Shown here piece by piece: positions 15,789 through 20,457 of a stretch of 20,457 nucleotides of DNA (positions within the stretch are counted from its first letter, which is position 1; each line of letters starts with the position of its first letter). The notes under the pieces were generated by a model, which saw nothing but the letters and a program-made list of their open reading frames with translations, made no database searches and had not been told where the DNA came from. The position numbers were made by a program, and so were the translations under genes. This DNA is from Lachnospiraceae bacterium (GTDB taxonomy: Bacteria; Bacillota; Clostridia; Lachnospirales; Lachnospiraceae): assembly GCA_016293925.1 (NCBI GenBank), contig JAEDCX010000042.1, forward strand, positions 1 through 20,457, in the 5' to 3' direction.

Positions 15789-15806
15789 AGAATGGGAGTT
15801 GTGAAA

Positions 15807-16304
15807 ATGTTTACAATCGGTAATATCGTAATGCATCCCACTGCAGGTGTTTGTCAGATCGATGATATCAGGGACCAGAGTTTCAACGGAGTTACGAAGA
15901 AATACTATATTCTCCACCCCATGTCCAATCCCCAGAAATCCACAATCTATACGCCGGTGGATTCTGACGCGGTTTCTCTGCGCAGACTGCTTACCGAACC
16001 GGAGATTCAGGAGTTGATTCTGGCGTCCCGGCAGGAGCAGCTTACCTGGACGGATAATGCCAATATCCGCAAAGGTGAATTCAATGCCATTCTGCACAGT
16101 GACAACGTTGCCAGAATCATTGCGCTGGTTACGCTTCTGCACCGTAGACGGGAGGCGGTGGAAGCTTCCGGACGCAAATTCCCGATTGTCGATGAGCGCA
16201 TTATGCTGGACGCGGAAAAGAGAATCCATCAGGAATTCTCCTATGCCCTGAAGATTGCGGAGGAAGAGGTCCCGGAATATATCATCAGTCGGTTGTACGG
16301 CTGA
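15807..16304 (+). CDS. CarD family transcriptional regulator
   Basis: The 165-residue protein begins with the CarD/TRCF RNA polymerase-interacting domain: FTIGNIVMHPTAGVCQIDDI is the conserved G-x-x-V-x-H-P-x-x-G-V motif, followed by YYILHPM. The helical C-terminal part (about 75-165) is the DNA-contacting domain of CarD proteins. In mycobacteria CarD stabilises open promoter complexes; Clostridia often have several short paralogues of unknown role. The start at ATG 15807 is chosen because GGGAG stands eight bases before it; an upstream in-frame ATG at 15735 lies at the predicted transcription start and would add 24 residues unlike the family. It has its own promoter and is divergent from the esterase. 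No terminator is seen before the next gene. Confidence 0.9.
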   Translation: MFTIGNIVMHPTAGVCQIDDIRDQSFNGVTKKYYILHPMSNPQKSTIYTPVDSDAVSLRRLLTEPEIQELILASRQEQLTWTDNANIRKGEFNAILHSDNVARIIALVTLLHRRREAVEASGRKFPIVDERIMLDAEKRIHQEFSYALKIAEEEVPEYIISRLYG

Positions 16305-16333
16305 TTTCGCGCAAAATCTCACAATTTCGCGCA
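16304..16333 (+). repeat. 10-bp direct repeat upstream of the YegP-like gene promoter
   Basis: ATTTCGCGCA occurs at 16304-16313 and again at 16324-16333, exactly 20 bases apart (about two helical turns), ending 16 bases before the -35. This is a plausible binding site for a dimeric activator. Confidence 0.5.
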
Positions 16334-16349
16334 TTTGTGTGGAAACAAA

Positions 16350-16378
16350 TTGACATGGACAACCCTTCGATTTATGAT
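16350..16378 (+). promoter_or_regulatory. Near-consensus promoter of the YegP-like gene
   Basis: A perfect TTGACA (16350-16355), a 17-base spacer and TATGAT (16373-16378) lie just upstream of ATG 16412. This also shows that the longer open frame beginning with GTG at 16337 is not the real start. Confidence 0.8.
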
Positions 16379-16411
16379 ACAGATATCAATTTTCATCAGG
16401 ATGTTATTCGT

Positions 16412-16783
16412 ATGGGTAAATTTATTGTGAAGAAAACAAACACCGGAATCAAATTCGATTTGAAGGCCGGCAACGGGGAAGTCATTGCAACATCCGAGGT
16501 ATATGAATCTAAGGCAGCCTGCCTGAATGGGATTGAATCCGTAAAGAAGAATTCCCAGACTGCTGATGTGGAAGATCAGACCAAGGAAGGATACGAAACC
16601 AAGAAAAATCCAAAGTTCCAGGTATATGTGGATAAGGCCGGCGAGTACCGTTTCCGCTTAACCGCTTCCAACGGACAGACCATTGCCACAGGAGAAGGCT
16701 ACAAGGCGTTGGCAGGATGCATGAACGGCATCGAATCTGTGAAGAAAAATGCTCCCGACGCACCGGTAGAAGAGGTTGAGTAA
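16412..16783 (+). CDS. YegP/DUF1508 family protein, two repeats
   Basis: The 123-residue protein consists of two copies of the DUF1508 (YegP) motif, residues about 1-50 and 66-114. Each has a beta-rich segment (KFIVKKTNTGIKFDLKAGNG; KFQVYVDKAGEYRFRLTASNG), then GEVIATSE or GQTIATGE, then a helix ending GIESVKKN. The two GIESVKKN endings are identical. In other bacteria the family is small, abundant and of unresolved function, often annotated as stress-related. The ATG is preceded by AGGA at about ten bases and by a strong promoter. The linker between repeats is acidic and lysine-rich. It has no signal peptide. Confidence 0.9.
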   Translation: MGKFIVKKTNTGIKFDLKAGNGEVIATSEVYESKAACLNGIESVKKNSQTADVEDQTKEGYETKKNPKFQVYVDKAGEYRFRLTASNGQTIATGEGYKALAGCMNGIESVKKNAPDAPVEEVE

Positions 16784-16816
16784 GTCTCATTTTCCGATCA
16801 TGAAACTATTATATAG

Positions 16817-16853
16817 AATTCCACCCCTGCAATGTATCAGTGGTGGAATTTTT
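16817..16853 (+). terminator. Terminator or attenuator between YegP-like and TauE-like genes
   Basis: AATTCCACC (16817-16825) and GGTGGAATT (16842-16850) are perfect nine-base inverted copies around a 16-base loop, with five Ts at the end of the stem (16849-16853). The AAAGGAGA ribosome site of the next gene starts only three bases later, leaving no space for a separate promoter between. Confidence 0.75.
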
Positions 16854-16869
16854 GCAAAGGAGAACTGTT

Positions 16870-17646
16870 TTGTACATTGTGAAATTAATTCTGGTTACTT
16901 TTTTTGCAGGTATGGGAGCCGGTCTCGGAACCGGTTTCGCCGGTATGAGTGCAGCCGCGGTAATCAGCCCCCTCCTGATCACGTTCCTGCATATCGATCC
17001 GTACACTGCCGTTGGAATCGCACTCTCCAGTGATGTACTGGCCAGCGCGGTTTCCTCCTATATGTACGGGAAACACAAGAATCTGGATATTCGCAACGGC
17101 CTGATTATGATGGGGGCTGTTCTGGCCTTCACCGTTGTGGGCAGTTTTGTATCCAGTCTGGTTCCTGCCCATACCATGGGCAGCTTCTCTGTATTCATGA
17201 CGTTGCTGCTGGGTATCAAATTCCTCATACGACCGGTCATGACCACCAAGGAACAGATGGCCGGGATCAGCAGACGCCGGCGGATCGTGGGTTCCCTGCT
17301 CTGTGGTGCCCTCGTGGGATTTGTCTGTGGCTTCGTTGGGGCAGGCGGGGGAATGATGATGCTCCTGATCCTGACCTCCGTCCTGGGATATGAGCTGAAA
17401 ACAGCCGTCGGTACAAGTGTATTCATCATGACCTTCACTGCATTGACCGGTGCCGCATCCCACTTCTCTTTCGGGGATCTTCCGGACATACCCACGCTGC
17501 TCCTGTGCATTCTGTTTACTTTTCTGTGGGCGCGTTTTGCTGCAATCATTGCCAATCGTGCAAAGCCGTCTACCCTCAACAGAGTTGTGGGCATCGTATT
17601 GGTTGTGTTAGGTATTGTCGTCCTGAGTTTCCAGTATTTGTTCTGA
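16870..17646 (+). CDS. Sulfite exporter TauE/SafE family membrane permease
   Basis: The 258-residue protein has about eight hydrophobic segments in two homologous halves, typical of the TauE/SafE (DUF81) family. Family features are the glycine-rich first segment (GMGAGLGTGFAGMSAA) and its counterpart in the second half (GFVCGFVGAGGGMMM), with GTSVFIMTFTALTGAASHF. Members export sulfite, sulfoacetate or other organosulfur anions, but substrates are mostly unproved. The start is taken as TTG 16870 because AAAGGAGA lies seven bases upstream; the GTG at 16840 lies inside the terminator hairpin. The gene is transcribed with or through the YegP-like gene unless a weak promoter near TATTAT (16807-16812) is used. 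A gap of about 150 bases with a new promoter separates it from the next gene. Confidence 0.88.
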   Translation: MYIVKLILVTFFAGMGAGLGTGFAGMSAAAVISPLLITFLHIDPYTAVGIALSSDVLASAVSSYMYGKHKNLDIRNGLIMMGAVLAFTVVGSFVSSLVPAHTMGSFSVFMTLLLGIKFLIRPVMTTKEQMAGISRRRRIVGSLLCGALVGFVCGFVGAGGGMMMLLILTSVLGYELKTAVGTSVFIMTFTALTGAASHFSFGDLPDIPTLLLCILFTFLWARFAAIIANRAKPSTLNRVVGIVLVVLGIVVLSFQYLF

Positions 17647-17674
17647 CAAAGAACCGCTCGGATGAAAAAAGTAC

Positions 17675-17702
17675 TTGGCAAAATATTTTTTTGTGCTATA
17701 CT
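17675..17702 (+). promoter_or_regulatory. Promoter of the HMGL-like aldolase gene
   Basis: TTGGCA (17675-17680), a 16-base spacer and TATACT (17697-17702) each match consensus at five of six bases. The leader of about 85 bases contains an imperfect direct repeat TTGAAGCGTAA / TTGAAGTGTAA (17728-17738, 17743-17753; 10 of 11 matches). Confidence 0.7.
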
Positions 17703-17795
17703 GTAAGAGCAACGACAATTTAGCACGTTGAAGCGTAACGGTTTGAAGTGTAAAATCAATACTGCGCTATTCATGTAATGTTTGAGGAGATTCGT

Positions 17796-18770
17796 ATGAA
17801 ACAGATTGAAAAACTTCTGGATTTCCGACCGGAAATCAAGGCATTTGATGTCACGATGAGAGATGGGGGGTTGGTAAATAATTTCGGCTTCACGGATGAA
17901 TTCGTCAAGGACCTCTATCAGACCAATATCAAGGCCGGCGTGGATTACATGGAGTTTGGATATAAGGCATCGAAGGAAATGTTCAACCCGGAAGAGTTCG
18001 GAAAATGGAAATTCAGTGATGATGAGCATATCCGTGCCATCGTAGGGGATAACGATACCGACCTGAAGATCGCTGTCATGGCTGATGTGGGAAGATGCGA
18101 TTACAAGAAGGATATTCTGAACAGAAGCGACAGTCCCATCGATATGATCCGTGTGGCAACCTATATCCACCAGATCCCTGCTGCCATCGACATGATCGAG
18201 GATGCACACCGCAAGGGATACGAGACGACATGTAACATCATGGCGATCTCAACCGCCCAGGAGAATGATTGGAAAGCAGCTCTTGAGATGATCGGGAAAT
18301 CCAGCGTGGACGTTATCTATATCGTGGACAGCTACGGTTCTCTTTTCCCGGAACAGATTGCGCGGATCTGCGACCTGTACGGCGAGTTTGCCGCCAAATA
18401 CAATAAGCAGATCGGTATGCATGCCCACAACAATCAGCAGCTTGCTTTTGCCAATACCGTTGAAGCGGTTGGCGACGGTGTAAACTATCTGGATGCAACC
18501 TACGGCGGACTGGGCCGCGGTGCAGGAAACTGCGCCATGGAATTGCTGTTAAGTTTCCTGAAGAACCCGAAGTACAACCTGTATCCGGCTCTTCAGTTCA
18601 TTGAGAAGCATATTACAAAGTTGAAGGCGGAAGGTCTTCTCTGGGGCTTTGATATCCCATACATGCTGACCGGTGTGATGAATCAGCATCCCCGTTCCGC
18701 AATTGCTTTCACCAATGAGAAGAAAACCGATTACACCGGTTTCTATAACATGATCAGCGGCAGAGATTGA
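17796..18770 (+). CDS. HMGL-like (DRE-TIM) aldolase of unknown substrate
   Basis: The 324-residue protein belongs to the DRE-TIM metallolyase superfamily (HMG-CoA lyase, isopropylmalate synthase, 4-hydroxy-2-oxovalerate aldolase). The metal-binding signature is D18 in DVTMRDGG (18-25), with R22 and D23, plus the HxH pair H209 and H211 in GMHAHNN. The glycine-rich GGLGRGAGN follows as in oxovalerate-type aldolases. The C-terminus lacks the regulatory domain of isopropylmalate synthase and the communication domain of DmpG. It should cleave or form a C-C bond next to a carbonyl with a divalent metal, but the substrate is unknown; no dehydrogenase partner is adjacent. ATG 17796 is chosen because GAGGAG stands six bases before it; an in-frame ATG at 17778 lies upstream of this site. 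It is transcribed alone from its own promoter. Confidence 0.88.
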   Translation: MKQIEKLLDFRPEIKAFDVTMRDGGLVNNFGFTDEFVKDLYQTNIKAGVDYMEFGYKASKEMFNPEEFGKWKFSDDEHIRAIVGDNDTDLKIAVMADVGRCDYKKDILNRSDSPIDMIRVATYIHQIPAAIDMIEDAHRKGYETTCNIMAISTAQENDWKAALEMIGKSSVDVIYIVDSYGSLFPEQIARICDLYGEFAAKYNKQIGMHAHNNQQLAFANTVEAVGDGVNYLDATYGGLGRGAGNCAMELLLSFLKNPKYNLYPALQFIEKHITKLKAEGLLWGFDIPYMLTGVMNQHPRSAIAFTNEKKTDYTGFYNMISGRD

Positions 18771-18778
18771 AGAGAACA

Positions 18779-18800
18779 TCGGGCATTGATTGATGCCTGA
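18779..18800 (+). terminator. First hairpin after the aldolase gene
   Basis: TCGGGCAT (18779-18786) pairs with ATGCCTGA (18793-18800), eight pairs with one G-U, around a TGATTG loop, followed by TACAAAA and no T-run. It is probably an accessory 3' structure next to the larger hairpin. Confidence 0.45.
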
Positions 18801-18805
18801 TACAA

Positions 18806-18857
18806 AAGGCTGTATGGCATGACACCCACCTGTCCGGCAGGGGAACCATACAGCCTT
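18806..18857. terminator. Bidirectional terminator between convergent aldolase and antiporter genes
   Basis: AAGGCTGTATGG (18806-18817) and CCATACAGCCTT (18846-18857) are perfect 12-base inverted copies. The loop holds an inner CCTG-CAGG pair. On the minus strand the stem ends in four Ts; on the plus strand CCGTTTTCC follows. The antiporter stop is nine bases away. Confidence 0.75.
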
Positions 18858-18865
18858 CCGTTTTC

Positions 18866-20455
18866 CTATCTGTACAGAACCACCACATCACCGGCGGCGA
18901 TTCTCGTTTTGCCGTCCGGAATGATGGTTTCGTTATTTCGCAGAATCAGGGCGATCAGTTCATTCTCTTGCAATCCCAATTCTCCGATGACTCTGTTACA
19001 CCATGTATGTGTCTGATGGATTACGATTTCCACCAGCTTCTCGTCTTCCGAGGGAACATAAGGGGGAACGCTCAGAATGACCGTATCCTCCGGCAGAATC
19101 TCCGTATCCCCTTTCGGAATGATGGTTTCCTCTGCCCGCTTAATCATGATAGCCAGCGAACCCTGCGGCAGATTCACATCCTTGATCTTCTGATGCACCC
19201 ATCCGTGTTCTTCCGGAATATACATCCGCATCAGCTGCAATGCAGTTTCCTCCTGATAATCATTAAAGGTCTTTCTCACATCCGTATCTTCATCCACCAT
19301 ATGTAGTTTATTGGCAACCCAGGGCAGCAAACCTCCTTGAAACGCCACCGAGAACAGGGTAACCATGAAAACAATGTGGAACAGGTCCTGCTTCATCGTA
19401 ATCCCCGACGCCACTGCCATAATGGCAAACACCGAGGAAGAGGCTCCCCGCAATCCCGCCCAGGAGATCAGCAGACATTGTCTCATGCCGCATCGGAAGG
19501 GAAGCATCAGCAGATACACCGCAATCGGTCGTGCGACGAATGTTAAGATCGCCACAATAATCAGTGCCGTCGGTATGATCTGCGGCATCTGACTCGGATA
19601 ACTCAGCAAACCGATCAGGAAGAATACCAGAATCTGTGATAAGCTGGTTACTCCGTCAAAGAAATGAATCAATGTCTGTTTATTGCTGATTCTGCTGTTT
19701 CCTATGATGATTCCATAGAGATACAGGCTTAGATAGGCATTTCCCTGAAGAACAGTGGATAATCCGAAGCAGATCAGCACCATGGCAATCATGAATATGG
19801 TATCCAATCCGTCTGATACAATCTTGGTTTTCGTCAGAATCAGAACGGAAATCACAGAAATAGCCAATCCTACCAGAATCCCCACCACAATCTGCAGCAA
19901 AACCATGAGAACCAGATTTTGCGAACCGGATACTCCGAAAAAGCTGATGGCAATCATGGTAAGCATGTAAGCGATCGGATCATTGCTTCCGCTCTCCACC
20001 TCCAGAATCGACGCCGTCCCATCCTTCAGATTATTCTTTTTTCTCCGGAGAATGGCAAACACACTGGCCGCATCCGTGGAGGAGAGCACCGCACCCACCA
20101 GAAAGCTCTCCGCAAAAGTCATTTTCAGCAAAAAGTGGCACAGAACCGTGGTAACCGCCGCAGTTGCCACAACCCCCAGCGTGGAAAGGACGATTGCCCT
20201 TCCCGCCACCGGTCTGGCAGCGCTCCATTTCGTATTGAATCCGCCGTAGAACATAATAAAAACAAGTGCCAGAGAGCATACGGTTTCCGCAAGGGCAAAA
20301 TCATCAAATCCGATCTTGAAAATACCGTCACAACCGAAAATTATTCCGATAAACATGAACAAAATCAGCGCCGGTAAACCGAACTTATCCGAAAACTTCT
20401 CTGCCAAAATACACAGCATAATGATAATTGCAATTCCTAAAACATATCCGGCCAT
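18866..20455 (-). CDS. CPA1 cation/proton antiporter with two RCK_C (TrkA-C) domains
   Basis: The 529-residue protein has a membrane part (about 1-385, 12 or so hydrophobic segments) and a cytoplasmic regulatory tail. SSTDAASVFAILRRKK (125-140) and ESGSNDPIAYMLT (154-166) are hallmark sequences; N158-D159 is the ND pair of CPA1 electroneutral exchangers. The potassium/proton antiporter NhaP2/CvrA is the closest known type. The tail holds two TrkA-C/RCK_C domains (about 412-468 and 480-529), each with a GxLAIxIxR/ELIALILR strand pattern and a DTVIL/DVVVL end; this domain binds small ligands such as cyclic di-AMP in several Firmicutes potassium transporters. The ATG at 20455 is two bases from the window edge, so the ribosome site is not seen and a longer N-terminus is possible. 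It ends convergently with the aldolase gene. Confidence 0.93.
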   Translation of the reverse strand: MAGYVLGIAIIIMLCILAEKFSDKFGLPALILFMFIGIIFGCDGIFKIGFDDFALAETVCSLALVFIMFYGGFNTKWSAARPVAGRAIVLSTLGVVATAAVTTVLCHFLLKMTFAESFLVGAVLSSTDAASVFAILRRKKNNLKDGTASILEVESGSNDPIAYMLTMIAISFFGVSGSQNLVLMVLLQIVVGILVGLAISVISVLILTKTKIVSDGLDTIFMIAMVLICFGLSTVLQGNAYLSLYLYGIIIGNSRISNKQTLIHFFDGVTSLSQILVFFLIGLLSYPSQMPQIIPTALIIVAILTFVARPIAVYLLMLPFRCGMRQCLLISWAGLRGASSSVFAIMAVASGITMKQDLFHIVFMVTLFSVAFQGGLLPWVANKLHMVDEDTDVRKTFNDYQEETALQLMRMYIPEEHGWVHQKIKDVNLPQGSLAIMIKRAEETIIPKGDTEILPEDTVILSVPPYVPSEDEKLVEIVIHQTHTWCNRVIGELGLQENELIALILRNNETIIPDGKTRIAAGDVVVLYR

Positions 20456-20457
20456 TT

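Noticed and set aside
16337..16411. Upstream GTG start for the YegP-like gene
   Set aside because: The consensus TTGACA/TATGAT promoter lies within the extra 25 codons, so that region precedes the transcription start.
17058..18209. A 383-codon minus-strand open frame crossing the TauE-like and aldolase genes
   Set aside because: It is antisense to two well-supported genes and spans their promoter; the protein has a low-complexity composition with no recognisable motif.

Overview
The window looks like a chromosomal segment of a Gram-positive anaerobe of the class Clostridia, most likely a gut Lachnospiraceae-type bacterium. The reasons are moderate GC content, strong AGGAG-type ribosome binding sites, frequent TTG/GTG starts, a tRNA gene without an encoded CCA end, a methionine synthase that lacks its C-terminal reactivation domain but is paired with a stand-alone reactivation protein, and a GH95 fucosidase-like enzyme. 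This taxonomic call is inference from gene content; there is no rRNA in the window.

Left part (1-3828): on the minus strand lie TatD-family nuclease, rsmA (16S rRNA dimethyltransferase), and a large TPR protein with a long acidic tail that runs off the left edge. That last gene has its own promoter, overlapped by a perfect palindrome. Its acidic tail contains a 5 x 15-bp in-frame tandem repeat. Divergent from tatD is a tRNA-Lys(CTT) gene with a near-consensus promoter and a terminator.

Middle left (3952-7847): plus-strand accessory-looking genes. These are an unusual AraC-type DNA-binding domain fused to a GGDEF-like domain, then an about 340-base non-coding stretch with two hairpins, then three co-directional genes: membrane acetyltransferase, lipoprotein nucleoside hydrolase-like protein, and Nudix hydrolase (the last two overlap by 4 bases). 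A bidirectional hairpin separates them from the convergent GH95 gene.

Middle (7926-14540): on the minus strand, a cytoplasmic GH95 enzyme, and upstream of it a methyl-folate/methionine operon metF - MetH reactivation protein - metH, read from an extended -10 promoter. Together the three make 5-methyl-THF, methylate homocysteine and keep the cobalamin of MetH reduced.

Right part (14623-20457): a minus-strand SGNH/GDSL esterase divergent from a CarD-like transcription regulator. Next come a YegP/DUF1508 protein with a consensus promoter, a TauE/SafE-type membrane permease whose ribosome binding site abuts a terminator-like hairpin, and an HMGL-like (DRE-TIM) aldolase of unknown substrate. Last is a convergent CPA1 cation/proton antiporter with two RCK_C domains at the right edge.

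No insertion sequence, CRISPR array, prophage or rRNA was seen. The best candidates for something new are the AraC-GGDEF one-component regulator with the neighbouring acetyltransferase/nucleoside hydrolase/Nudix cassette, and the repeat-bearing acidic TPR protein.
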